Shown: in pieces, positions 1 through 8,943 of the stretch
Position numbering within the stretch: the first letter of the stretch is position 1
How the letters are laid out: each line of letters opens with the position of its first letter
Source: Cellvibrio sp. KY-GH-1
Lineage (GTDB): Bacteria; Pseudomonadota; Gammaproteobacteria; Pseudomonadales; Cellvibrionaceae
Assembly: GCF_008806975.1 (NCBI RefSeq)
Contig: NZ_CP031728.1
Coordinates: 2,935,501-2,999,500 of the forward strand
Direction: 5' to 3'
Length of the DNA: 64,000 nucleotides
Position numbers and translations under genes: made by a program
The notes under the pieces: generated by a model
The model's database searches: none
The model's input: only the letters and a program-made list of their open reading frames with translations
What the model was told of the DNA's origin: nothing

Positions 1-605
1 ATTTCTGCTCTGAAAAATTCCATCATTGAAAACAAACCGTGGTTTGCTTTGTCTAACATTTCAACAGTTGGCCCCAATGACCCGGTGAACTCTACGATAG
101 CATCAGCCCATTCGGTGAAATCGCGATAATTTTCATCACCAACACCCAGCATTGCTGCAATAACTTTTGCAGGGAATGGCTTGGCAAATACTTCCATGAA
201 ATCAACTTCTTGCTTACCTTGCATATTCGCAACAAGTTCATCTGCTATTGCCTGTATTTTGGGGCGCATGATATCGATAAATCTAGGCGTAAAACCCCGA
301 TTCATCAGACGCCGCAATTTGTCGTGTTTTGCCCCATCAAGTAGAACAATCCACATTTTTACAAAACGACTGAACTCCGAATAGTCGGGCCTGATTTCTT
401 CAGGAAACTGGTTAACAAAATGCTCAGCCTTCATTTGTGCCGAGAAGCGCTCACATTTTAGAAATTCCCTTACATCTTCATAACAAGGGAAGATCCAGGT
501 TCCGCCATTCGCTTCGCTCCAATGCATTCGCCCCGTTTGGCGCAATGTTCTGTACACAGGGAACGGATCATTAATAAATTCTGGTGTTATTTTCATATCT
601 CTCAT
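1..605 (-). CDS. Cytochrome P450, N-terminal part (runs off the window)
   Basis: The minus strand is open from an ATG at 605 (alternative in-frame ATG at 596) to the window edge, giving about 200 residues. The start resembles bacterial soluble P450s (ITPEFINDPFPVYRTLRQTG), and the helix-C motif LDGAKHDKLRRLMNRGFTPR matches the family pattern D-x-x-x-H-x-x-L-R-R with a following F-T-P-R. The oxygen-binding I-helix and heme-cysteine loop lie outside the window. The gene starts 13 bp after the stop of the KAS III-like gene, so it is the third gene of the leftward operon. A tailoring monooxygenase acting on the product of this cluster, or on a carrier-bound intermediate, is inferred; the substrate is unknown. 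Confidence 0.85.
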   Translation of the reverse strand, partial: MRDMKITPEFINDPFPVYRTLRQTGRMHWSEANGGTWIFPCYEDVREFLKCERFSAQMKAEHFVNQFPEEIRPDYSEFSRFVKMWIVLLDGAKHDKLRRLMNRGFTPRFIDIMRPKIQAIADELVANMQGKQEVDFMEVFAKPFPAKVIAAMLGVGDENYRDFTEWADAIVEFTGSLGPTVEMLDKANHGLFSMMEFFRAE

Positions 606-618
606 ATCCTGATCAGAG

Positions 619-1599
619 TCATATTTTTTGAACGCTACAGGAGCCCCAGTTAGTCGTACCTCCAGATAACATAAACACCCTGTCACCTGATGTTAATTTG
701 GGAGCTATAGTGGTTAGATTAATAATGTTATCGGCAGTGAATGCATGGGCAAATTTGGGTAAATTTTCTACCATTAGTTTATTTGATGAAAATCCCATAT
801 AACTGGCGAATTGCTGCATTAAATTCAAAGAATAATTATTGATGATAAGATACTGATAATCATCCGGCTTGCAGTCCGCCTGGTTCAGTGTACTGGCGGC
901 CGAGTCAGTAATACCGCGCATAATTTCCATTTGTTTTTTTAAGCCATCCCCTCGCCCCAAGGTATTGAGATAAGGATTGAAAACCTGATGAAGCGACTCA
1001 AGGTTAAAATCTCCCTTTTCTGACGATACCATGAAGGCCATAGCAACATCCGAATTGGTCATAACACCCGATAATGCGCCACGTCGCTGGGTGGGATGAT
1101 GCGGAATCTGATCAACATTAACGCAGAGAACATTTTTCTTCCCTTCAGCGCGAATCAGGTTTCGTGCTGCACGCAAGAGACTCACAAAATTGCCTGATTC
1201 AGCCAAAAACGTTCCGAAGAATGTAGCATTTTTCAATTTTACTTTTCGCTGCAAACAGGAATTGATATAGCGAGAAAAATTCAGTTTGTCTTTTTTTAAA
1301 TCGGCATGGAGGTAGGCACTTCTGTAACTGTAACTGGTAAAAATAATTGCATCCACCTCATCAGGACTGCATTGAAATTGACTCAAAACTGACTCAACTA
1401 CATCGCCTGCGTTATCCAGGCTGCAATGACGAGACTTAAAATAATGGACCATGCCATTTTCAATGAGAAGCTCCAACCACCGCTGCTCCTCCCCGGTGGC
1501 ACATTGAACATCCTTGCGGATGTCACAAGCAATCTCGCCCAGCTGGTAAGCCATTGATCCTATGTATATAGGGGGCTCATTACGCTCACGGTTACCCAT
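619..1599 (-). CDS. KAS III-like protein lacking the catalytic cysteine
   Basis: This 326-aa protein has thiolase-fold layout. An N-terminal half carries a VDAIIFTSYSY strand, like the VDxIIxAT strand of FabH. The segment where FabH has its nucleophile (A-A-C-S-G) reads NATFFGTFLAESG here, with no cysteine. The C-terminal YLIINNYSLN segment replaces the usual H-Q-A-N histidine motif with asparagine. It ends with a LSGGTTNWGS glycine turn. The ATG start follows GAGGG. It lies between an NTF2-like gene and a P450. A non-condensing or acyl-transfer/scaffold role, perhaps paired with the other KAS III-like gene at 6879, is possible. Family assignment is by fold pattern only. Confidence 0.65.
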   Translation of the reverse strand: MGNRERNEPPIYIGSMAYQLGEIACDIRKDVQCATGEEQRWLELLIENGMVHYFKSRHCSLDNAGDVVESVLSQFQCSPDEVDAIIFTSYSYRSAYLHADLKKDKLNFSRYINSCLQRKVKLKNATFFGTFLAESGNFVSLLRAARNLIRAEGKKNVLCVNVDQIPHHPTQRRGALSGVMTNSDVAMAFMVSSEKGDFNLESLHQVFNPYLNTLGRGDGLKKQMEIMRGITDSAASTLNQADCKPDDYQYLIINNYSLNLMQQFASYMGFSSNKLMVENLPKFAHAFTADNIINLTTIAPKLTSGDRVFMLSGGTTNWGSCSVQKI

Positions 1600-1661
1600 A
1601 ATTCCCTCGAAAAATCATGCCACACACGAAGAACACTCGATGCTTGATAGCCTATGCGGAA

Positions 1662-2021
1662 TTAGCATTCGTAATGCGCCATTACCTTTTCGATTTGGCC
1701 GTCAGAATTAAAGTGAAGCACCTCACATAATGAGTTGTTGTTGGCACCTGTCATATGAAGAACGATGGTATTTACACAAACATAAATGCCCATAAGGGAA
1801 AAATGCAGGTCCGGATATTTTTTTATTCCGGCGCCAAAATAATCTCTAACAGCGGCTTTACCATTAACGCTTGGTGTGCCAGTTATCTTTTCTGCTAGTG
1901 GGGACGCAAGAACAATAGACTCGGAATATAAGCTCATAATTTTTTCAAGATCATGGGTATTCCAAACAGAAACATGATGCTCGGCAATTTCCTTTGCTTC
2001 TTGCTTCGAAATAAACTTCAC
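1662..2021 (-). CDS. SnoaL/NTF2-like small protein
   Basis: This 119-aa protein has the one-domain cone fold pattern of SnoaL-like/nuclear transport factor 2 proteins: an N-terminal helix with VSVWNTHDLEKIMSLYSE, a central GKAAVRDYFGAGIKKYPDLH, and a final strand HFNSDGQIEKVMAHYE. The start is a GTG at 2021 preceded by AGGAG (AGGAGAAGAAACC GTG). It is the first gene of the leftward operon, reading away from the NRPS. In natural-product clusters such proteins act as cyclases, hydroxylases or epoxide hydrolases; the exact reaction here cannot be told from the sequence. Confidence 0.7.
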   Translation of the reverse strand: MKFISKQEAKEIAEHHVSVWNTHDLEKIMSLYSESIVLASPLAEKITGTPSVNGKAAVRDYFGAGIKKYPDLHFSLMGIYVCVNTIVLHMTGANNNSLCEVLHFNSDGQIEKVMAHYEC

Positions 2022-2622
2022 GGTTTCTTCTCCTTAAAAATTAAAGAATTTAACGCCAATGAATTATTATTTTTTTGGCTTTAAGTGTTTAGTTAGCAGC
2101 AAAAACGTAAATATTTATTAGATCTTGACACATAAAACATAAAAGTAAACAAATTTAGGTGTCAATGACTTGCTATTTTTATGTTTCAAAATAAACAGTG
2201 TTGCAATTAAAACAAATTTATATTAGCGTAAAAAGTAACAGTGTTATTGCCTTCATGTTTATAAAAAATAAAGATATTCCGGGTTAGCTTTCAAATTAAA
2301 AATTCTTGAAATCCACAATGGCTGATCAGATTTTTTTCAGCAAAACAAATTACTGCATAAGGAAAATACATGAGCAATTTAAATAACAAGCGCGACCGAT
2401 AGCAGTGACATTCCAGGTGGCAAGCCACGTAATAAAATTTCAAATAGTAGTATTTGGATGTTGATTGCTTGCTTGGAAAGTTTTGATTCTTGATAGAGTT
2501 TTTTCCCTATTTTACAAGCGTGAGGCGCTAATCACTGATTAGCGCTCTGGGATAACTTTTGCTTGAATAATTTCGCGGTTAGCGCATGTGGCTTTGGACC
2601 TATGGTTTGCGGAGATTAGAGA
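2022..2622. promoter_or_regulatory. AT-rich divergent control region of the biosynthetic cluster
   Basis: About 600 bp without a convincing gene separates the leftward and rightward operons. It is strongly AT-rich. Leftward transcription could start from TTGACA (complement of 2160-2165) with TATGTT 18 nt further on. The NRPS start (GTG at 2623) has GGAG at 2611-2614. No regulator gene is visible nearby, so control is presumably by a factor encoded elsewhere. Confidence 0.5.
2125..2165. promoter_or_regulatory. Inverted repeat TTGACAC-N27-GTGTCAA, possible operator
   Basis: TTGACAC at 2125-2131 is mirrored exactly by GTGTCAA at 2159-2165. A second, interleaved inverted pair follows: AAACATAAAA near 2136 and TTTTATGTTT near 2177. 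The right arm overlaps the likely leftward -35 box. The arrangement fits a regulator binding site between divergent promoters, but this is inference from symmetry alone. Confidence 0.35.
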
Positions 2623-5600
2623 GTGGCTAATGCAATAGAGTCAACATTAATAGACCTGTGGTGTAAATTTTTGAAGCTGGACATCTCCCAGGCAAGTCCA
2701 GAGACGACGTTTTTTGAATATGGGGGAAGCTCACTTAGTGGAATTGAATTTTCCAGGCAACTGTCGGAAAAACTGGGGTTGATGCTACCGTTAACCTGTG
2801 TTTTGCAACACAGCACATTATCATCCCTGCAGAATTACCTTTCAGAAAAGCTTCGGGCATCTGAATCCAACGTGGAATCCAATTCGGCTTTATTAATAGG
2901 AACATCACCATTAATAGGAGCATCATCGTCAGATTCCGCACTGGCAGCGATGAGCCCGTTACAGCAAGCTTACTGGTATGGCGAATATCGCCACTATGAG
3001 ATGGGCGGCCCAGGGACCTGGAGTGCTATTTATGCGACAGATTTTCTGGATGTTCAGAAGTTCATAGACTCTTTGGTTAAGGCTGTTGATCGCCATCCGA
3101 TATTTCGAGCTCGATTTGACAAGAATGCGATGCTTTCCCTTGGTGAACAATCGGCGGTTGCGATAACCAGAGAAAATATATCGACTTTCACTCAAGCTGA
3201 AAAAGAGAAGATTCTACGTAAGAGTGTTGAAGACACTCAAAAACAACTGGGAAGCCTTAGCGATGGCCCTCATCTTGCCATAGGAATTTATGAAGACCAT
3301 GAGCGCGTTTCGATTATATTAGTGGGGCGCCTGCTTATCATGGACGGTATGTCCGCTGACGTATTTGCCAATGATCTATGGGCTATCTACAACGGCAAGG
3401 GTGTTGAGCCAATAAATTGCACTCCGCTAGATTATTTCCAGCACTTGGCTGCATATCGCAGTAGCAGCAACACGAGCTATATGAATGCGGTAACCTACTG
3501 GGATGCGCGCTTGCAAACGTTGCCGGGCGCACCGGAACTTCCTAAAAATCGCGCCACAAAATCGCATTCAAATGACTCGGTAATCATGAAGCGTCACGCA
3601 TTCATGTTGCCAAAAGTTAAATGGGAAAATTTGAAGCGGAATGCCGCTGCGTTCGGCATTACTCCGACTGTAGCGGTGTGTGCAGTGTTCTCTGAAATTC
3701 TGTCCAGATGGACCGGACAAAATCATTTCACGCTCAATATGATGCATGGAAATCGATTTCCATTTCATCCTGACGTCGACAAATTGGTTGGATGTTTAAG
3801 CGATACACTTTTATTAGAAGTAAAGTTTGACGCTGGTGTTTTTTCGAAGAATGCATTGAGTTTGCAACAGCAACTGTTTTCAGATATGGAGCATGTAGCC
3901 GTATCCGGAACAGATGTGCTGAGAAAATTAGCCGCGCAAAAAGGCTATACGGATGGACAACCACTAATGCCAGTGGTTTTTGCGAGCGCTTTAGGCCCCC
4001 AAAGCGATCATGAAACAGCATTTTTCATGGAAAAATTTGGCTGGCAGCCAGTAGAAAGTGGATTGCAAACTCCCCATGTACTGCTCGATCATCAAATTTT
4101 AGAAAATAACGGAAATTTAATTCTGCAATGGGACGCGCGCGAGGATATTCTTCCCCTGGATTTTATAAGCAGTATGCTGGAAGCCTATCAAAATTTGTTG
4201 GGCCATCTTTCATCTGAAAATTCATCAGCCTGGACGCATCAACTTCCTGACTTGTTACCATCCAGACAACGAGAAATCCGTACACTCGTAAATAATACTA
4301 GCAAAGACAATAACTCGAATATTCTACTTCACCAAGCTTTAGTAGCTAGTGCACTCGAGTTTCCCCAGCAGCAAGCCCTGCGGACTCTCGACTATTCCTG
4401 GAGTTATCTTGAGCTTTTAGCCTGGGCTCAAGCGAGCGCCAGAGAGTTAACAGCACGCCAGCTCCATAAGAATGAATTGGTAGGTGTATTCCTTCCCAAG
4501 AGTGCCGAGCAAATTACCGCGACCCTGGCAATTCTTTTGGCGGGAGGTGTTTATGTGCCTATCGCTATAGACACTCCAGTTACGCGGGTTAAGCAAATCG
4601 TTGATAAATGTAATCTCCGGTTTCTTTACACTCTGGATAATTCTGATGGCATAGGAGCGCTGGAATTTGAAGGTGTTACAAAAATTCAAGTACCAACCTA
4701 CGATAAACACTTTGAAGCAAACTTCGACGTAAGGTTTTCTCAAGTACCGTCCGATCTTGGTTACGTTATCTTCACCTCTGGAACAACTGGTATACCCAAG
4801 GGTGTGGCTATTACCCATGAAAGCGCTATGAATACAATCGTCGATATCAATCAACGATTCAATGTAACGGACAAGGACAAAATTATTGGCGTTTCCGAGT
4901 TGAATTTTGATTTGTCGGTTTACGATATTTTCGGGACGTTTAGCTCTGGTGCAACGTTAATATTGCCAGATCATAAATTGTCAAAAAATCCCATTCATCT
5001 ATGCACGTTGATCGAAGAATTTAAAGTCAGTGTCTGGAATAGTGTACCAGCCTTTTTTGAAATGTTGGTTGAATATTGTGAATTGCGGGAGCTGGATGCA
5101 CTACAAAATTTGACGAACATTTTTTTGAGCGGTGATTGGATCCCTATTAGCTTACCTGATCGTATAAAAAAGCTTGCACCGCAAAGTGAATTGATCAGTA
5201 TGGGCGGAGCAACAGAAGCATCGATTTGGTCCAACTATCATATTGTGAAAGACGTCCCTGCGGATTGGACGAGCATACCGTACGGGAAGCCATTAACGAA
5301 CCAGTATTTCTGTGTGCTAACCCCACAAATGGAAGATGCCCCCGATTGGGTACCCGGTGAGCTCTATATTGGCGGAAAGGGGCTTGCAAAAGAATATTAT
5401 GCAGACCCGGAGCGCACGTCCCTCCAGTTTATTCGGCATGCTGGAAACGACCAGTGTCTTTACAGAACCGGAGATTGGGCTCGATATTGGCCGGATGGAA
5501 CGCTTGAATTTCTCGGTCGGCGGGACACGCAAGTAAAAATTCGTGGTCATCGTATAGAGCTCGGCGATTTGGATGCAGCTTTCGGAAAACTATCGTCCGT

Positions 5601-6882
5601 AAAGGACTCCGTCAGCATTGTAAATCTCCAAAATCAACAACTGGTGTCATTTGTGGTATTAAAAATTGACACGACACCTGATTCCTTATTAGCGCAGGTA
5701 TCAGAATACTTGCCTAAATATATGATACCAACCAAGGTAATAATCCTGGAATCGCTGCCGCTTACCGCTAATAAAAAAATAGACCGGTCTGCACTGGCTT
5801 CGCTTGCCGAATCTACCGTTAGCGAATTGCCAGATACTATCTCGACACCACTGGAAAAGCTCATCACGGATATCTGGGCGGAGCTACTGAGTGTAGCAAC
5901 CATACGCTCGAATCAAAACTACTTTGAACTTGGTGGAACATCTATATCAGCAATTCGAATGCTCTCCATCCTGAGTCAAAAACTTAAGAAAGAACTTCCT
6001 TTTGGTTTGATCTTTGATGCGCCGACACCAAAAGAACTCGCCGTCGCGATTGAGGCCCTGGTGGATAATGGACCGAGCAATTTAGTGGCGCTGAATAATA
6101 AACCAAACCAGAATACAGTGTATTGCGTGCATCCGGTTGGGGGGAATGTATTTTGTTATCGGGACTTTGCGCAATTGTGGCAAGGAAAAGTTTTTGGTGT
6201 CCAATCGATAGGCCTCGATAGCGAAGAAACGCCTTTAACCACTATCAAGGAGATGGCTAATGTATATACCCAAGCCATTCTTGACAAACAATTGGCAGGG
6301 CCAATATTAATTTTGGGATGGTCCATGGGCGGATTGATAGCCCTTGAAATGGCTCGGATTATCAGCAAAAAAGGAAGAGAGGTTAAAGTAGCCATTCTGG
6401 ATACCTGGGTTCCCACCGCTACCGGCAATTTCAAAAGCACTTCAAATTTATCCCTCGTTAATGCATTTTTCTCAGACATCACCGAAGGGAAGCATCCTCA
6501 TATCCTAAGTGAAAACGGTAACGCTGCTGATGACGTATTAATAAAGCGTGGTAAAGAATGGTTACTTGCGCGGGGCATTGATGTTTCGTTGAGTGACGTC
6601 ATGTTAACGCGACTATTTAATATTTATAAAAGCAATCATATGGCGATTTCATCGCATATTCCGCTTACCACAAAGGCGCCAATTCTATTTATCGATGCTA
6701 TTCGTCGAGATTCCGCATTACTTGATTATTTGGAGCCGCTATCTCATAGCGATGTGTGGCTCGAAGCACTACCCGATGTGACAAAGCGAGAGATTGATGC
6801 AAACCACTTTCAAGTGATTTCAGCTGAGGCATTGCAAGATCTTCTACCCATGGTTGTCGAATTTTATAGAGAGCACCAATGA
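2623..6882 (+). CDS. NRPS: PCP-Cy-A(Cys-like)-PCP-thioesterase
   Basis: This is a single-module NRPS of 1419 aa. Residues 1-75 form a carrier domain (YGGSSLSG, phosphopantetheine Ser about 37). Residues 105-530 form a heterocyclization-type domain (MSPLQQAYWYG; TPHVLLDHQILE), although its DxxxxD core reads RLLIMDGMS, so the first Asp is Arg. Residues 565-1060 form an adenylation domain (FTSGTTGIPKG; NFDLSVYDIFG; YRTGDWARYWPDG; NKKIDR). The selectivity residues read approximately D-L-Y-N-L-S-M-I-W-K, one change from the cysteine code DLYNLSLIWK. A second carrier domain (FELGGTSISA) and a thioesterase (GWSMGG) follow. The GTG start has GGAG 8 nt upstream. The N-terminal carrier has no loading A domain in cis, so its acyl group must be loaded in trans. 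The stop overlaps the next start (ATGA). Confidence 0.93.
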   Translation: MANAIESTLIDLWCKFLKLDISQASPETTFFEYGGSSLSGIEFSRQLSEKLGLMLPLTCVLQHSTLSSLQNYLSEKLRASESNVESNSALLIGTSPLIGASSSDSALAAMSPLQQAYWYGEYRHYEMGGPGTWSAIYATDFLDVQKFIDSLVKAVDRHPIFRARFDKNAMLSLGEQSAVAITRENISTFTQAEKEKILRKSVEDTQKQLGSLSDGPHLAIGIYEDHERVSIILVGRLLIMDGMSADVFANDLWAIYNGKGVEPINCTPLDYFQHLAAYRSSSNTSYMNAVTYWDARLQTLPGAPELPKNRATKSHSNDSVIMKRHAFMLPKVKWENLKRNAAAFGITPTVAVCAVFSEILSRWTGQNHFTLNMMHGNRFPFHPDVDKLVGCLSDTLLLEVKFDAGVFSKNALSLQQQLFSDMEHVAVSGTDVLRKLAAQKGYTDGQPLMPVVFASALGPQSDHETAFFMEKFGWQPVESGLQTPHVLLDHQILENNGNLILQWDAREDILPLDFISSMLEAYQNLLGHLSSENSSAWTHQLPDLLPSRQREIRTLVNNTSKDNNSNILLHQALVASALEFPQQQALRTLDYSWSYLELLAWAQASARELTARQLHKNELVGVFLPKSAEQITATLAILLAGGVYVPIAIDTPVTRVKQIVDKCNLRFLYTLDNSDGIGALEFEGVTKIQVPTYDKHFEANFDVRFSQVPSDLGYVIFTSGTTGIPKGVAITHESAMNTIVDINQRFNVTDKDKIIGVSELNFDLSVYDIFGTFSSGATLILPDHKLSKNPIHLCTLIEEFKVSVWNSVPAFFEMLVEYCELRELDALQNLTNIFLSGDWIPISLPDRIKKLAPQSELISMGGATEASIWSNYHIVKDVPADWTSIPYGKPLTNQYFCVLTPQMEDAPDWVPGELYIGGKGLAKEYYADPERTSLQFIRHAGNDQCLYRTGDWARYWPDGTLEFLGRRDTQVKIRGHRIELGDLDAAFGKLSSVKDSVSIVNLQNQQLVSFVVLKIDTTPDSLLAQVSEYLPKYMIPTKVIILESLPLTANKKIDRSALASLAESTVSELPDTISTPLEKLITDIWAELLSVATIRSNQNYFELGGTSISAIRMLSILSQKLKKELPFGLIFDAPTPKELAVAIEALVDNGPSNLVALNNKPNQNTVYCVHPVGGNVFCYRDFAQLWQGKVFGVQSIGLDSEETPLTTIKEMANVYTQAILDKQLAGPILILGWSMGGLIALEMARIISKKGREVKVAILDTWVPTATGNFKSTSNLSLVNAFFSDITEGKHPHILSENGNAADDVLIKRGKEWLLARGIDVSLSDVMLTRLFNIYKSNHMAISSHIPLTTKAPILFIDAIRRDSALLDYLEPLSHSDVWLEALPDVTKREIDANHFQVISAEALQDLLPMVVEFYREHQ

Positions 6883-7820
6883 CCATTCCCGCAAAACCAA
6901 TTTATATTCATTCATTTTCTCATCGGTGTGGTGACTGGATCCCTATCGAAGAAATGCAAGATGCAATTGACAATCAGGCCGCAATCCATCAATTGAGTCG
7001 GTTGGGAATACAGCGTTTTTCGAAATTGCAAACATCACTGAACGCACTAATTACAGAGAACCTGGAACGTTCATTAGGACAAGCCAAACTCTCGGCTGAT
7101 GATATCGATGCGACTATTTTCTTTTCGACAACACTGGACCCCTATATCCAGCATAGCGATGTGCCTATGGCGTTGCATGACCTGGGAATCACTCGGGCAA
7201 TTCCATACGGTGTTTTCTATAACCAGTGCACTAATCATACGCAGGCGCTTCAATTAGCACAGCTCCTGTGTGCGGAGGGGCGGGCAAACCATATCGCTGT
7301 TTTTGGCTATGACGCATTGGATGACAATAAAATATCGCGCATATTGCCAAGCCGCACATCTGTTTATAGTGATGCCTTTATTAGCTGTATTGTAAGTAGA
7401 GAGGTACGCAAAGATTCCTATCGAATAGATTCGATAGATCACCTCTATGCACCGGAAATAAGTCAATACAACCGCCCTGAAGATGCATTGCATTTCATTA
7501 CTGCATACTCCAGGCGCTTCAGCGAAATTTGTCAACAATCCTACAAAAATAACCTGACCAGCTCAAATGAATACAATTTTCTGATTACACCAAACTACAA
7601 CTTTTCCGTTGTGAAAAACCTTGCAGAAATTGCTGGATTTCCGGAAGACCGTGTTTACCGGGACAATATCACCCGCTACTCGCATTGTTTTTCAGGCGAT
7701 CACTTTATTGCATTGCAACATCTGGAAAAGGCAAATAAAACACAACAAGGAAATCGTTATCTACTTACTGCCGTTGGAGGCTTTGTGACCTTCAGCGCCG
7801 TTACCCTTATGCGGGTTTAG
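6879..7820 (+). CDS. KAS III-like protein with Cys but altered His/Asn
   Basis: This 313-aa thiolase-fold protein overlaps the NRPS stop by 4 nt, so translation is probably coupled. A cysteine is kept at the nucleophile position (YNQCTNHTQALQLAQ). The usual histidine loop reads LITPNYNFS and the asparagine loop reads SHCFSGDHF, so the Cys-His-Asn triad of condensing KAS III enzymes is not conserved. DIDATIFFSTT is the typical FabH-like strand. Members with a cysteine but changed partners can act as acyltransferases, and transfer of an acyl group to the NRPS N-terminal carrier or to the ACP at 8683 is a reasonable guess. It is distantly similar to the KAS III-like protein at 619-1599. Confidence 0.7.
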   Translation: MTIPAKPIYIHSFSHRCGDWIPIEEMQDAIDNQAAIHQLSRLGIQRFSKLQTSLNALITENLERSLGQAKLSADDIDATIFFSTTLDPYIQHSDVPMALHDLGITRAIPYGVFYNQCTNHTQALQLAQLLCAEGRANHIAVFGYDALDDNKISRILPSRTSVYSDAFISCIVSREVRKDSYRIDSIDHLYAPEISQYNRPEDALHFITAYSRRFSEICQQSYKNNLTSSNEYNFLITPNYNFSVVKNLAEIAGFPEDRVYRDNITRYSHCFSGDHFIALQHLEKANKTQQGNRYLLTAVGGFVTFSAVTLMRV

Positions 7821-7823
7821 ATT

Positions 7824-8693
7824 ATGAACAGCGCTAAATTAGCTAATAAGCTAGCTGATAGGTCTAAGGATAATTTCTATAACGTTTACGAAATATTTGA
7901 ATGGCCGGAAACGCTACCCAATGACAATTTCTGGTTGGGCGGTGATCTCCTGACTATACATAACACAGAAATTTCCAATGAAGCATCCGAGCATCAAAAG
8001 ATACATCTAAGCCAATTAGAGACGATAAACCTTTTCTCGATCTTTGCGCATGGTGAAAGCGATTTACTGCAAACCATCCTAAAAAATTGCTTTCGTCCTG
8101 ATCTTGCGCATATGAAAGAATATTTGATTCATTTTATAGATGAAGAAAATAAACACATGTGGTTCTTTTCAGAATTTTGCCGTCGCTATGACGGTGGAGT
8201 ATTTCCTAGCCGGAAATTTGAGATGCCTTCTAAATTTTCGCCCGATCTGGAACGACTATTGGCATTCTTGCGGATATTGATATTTGAAGAGATCGGGGAT
8301 TTTTTTAACGCAAACACCATTAAAAATCATAGCATTCCAACATTTGTTCGAGCAATCCACGAGCGGCATCATCTGGATGAAGTTGGACATATAGCGATTG
8401 GATGGAAAATAGCAGAAGAGTTATTAGTGAATTTGAAAACTGTTGATACCTGCACGCTTAAAAATATGATTAGACATATCGACAATTATATCCAAATCTC
8501 ACTGCAAGGCTTTTATAACCCGGATGTTTATCAACGGGTTGGATTCGCGGAGCCCTATGAGCTTCGGGAAAAGCTTATTTGCCACCCGGGGAGAGTTCAA
8601 ATTCACAACATCATAACCAAGCGCGCCAGATCAAAATTAAATAATTTATGGACCCTGGTAGATAACAGCGAGGAGAATAACTATGTCGCATGA
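7824..8693 (+). CDS. AurF-like diiron oxygenase
   Basis: This 289-aa all-helical protein carries metal-binding motifs spaced as in AurF-type non-heme diiron N-oxygenases: DEENKHMWF (ExxH), LIFEEIGDFFN, and HERHHLDEVGHIAIGW (DExxH plus extra His). It starts 3 nt after the preceding stop without a strong RBS, consistent with translational coupling. AurF relatives oxidise aryl amines or hydroxylate carrier-bound substrates, and the ACP gene that overlaps its 3' end suggests an acyl-ACP substrate. The exact substrate is unknown. Confidence 0.75.
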   Translation: MNSAKLANKLADRSKDNFYNVYEIFEWPETLPNDNFWLGGDLLTIHNTEISNEASEHQKIHLSQLETINLFSIFAHGESDLLQTILKNCFRPDLAHMKEYLIHFIDEENKHMWFFSEFCRRYDGGVFPSRKFEMPSKFSPDLERLLAFLRILIFEEIGDFFNANTIKNHSIPTFVRAIHERHHLDEVGHIAIGWKIAEELLVNLKTVDTCTLKNMIRHIDNYIQISLQGFYNPDVYQRVGFAEPYELREKLICHPGRVQIHNIITKRARSKLNNLWTLVDNSEENNYVA

Positions 8694-8943
8694 AATTAAA
8701 ACGCAAATTAAAACCTGGCTTATGAACAAAAACAACGCAGTGACTTCGGTTGAAGATAATCAGGACATCCTGGCAACTGGCGTTCTGGATTCATTGCAAT
8801 TCGTGAATTTTCTAATGCTTATTGAAAAGCTGGTTGGCCATCGTATTGAACAGGAATTCATTGTCCCTGAAAACTTTAAAACAATTGACACCATTATTAA
8901 TCAATTCTTTTCGCCAGCAATGAGTGAGTCATTCGATGAATAA
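8683..8943 (+). CDS. Stand-alone acyl carrier protein
   Basis: This 86-aa protein has the carrier-protein pattern GVLDSLQFVNFLMLIE; the Ser of DSL is the expected phosphopantetheine site. An AGGAG lies just upstream of the ATG. It overlaps the AurF-like gene by 11 nt and the MFS gene start, so stoichiometric co-expression is likely. It presumably carries the acyl or aryl starter processed by the diiron enzymes and KAS III-like proteins before transfer to the NRPS. Confidence 0.85.
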   Translation: MSHEIKTQIKTWLMNKNNAVTSVEDNQDILATGVLDSLQFVNFLMLIEKLVGHRIEQEFIVPENFKTIDTIINQFFSPAMSESFDE

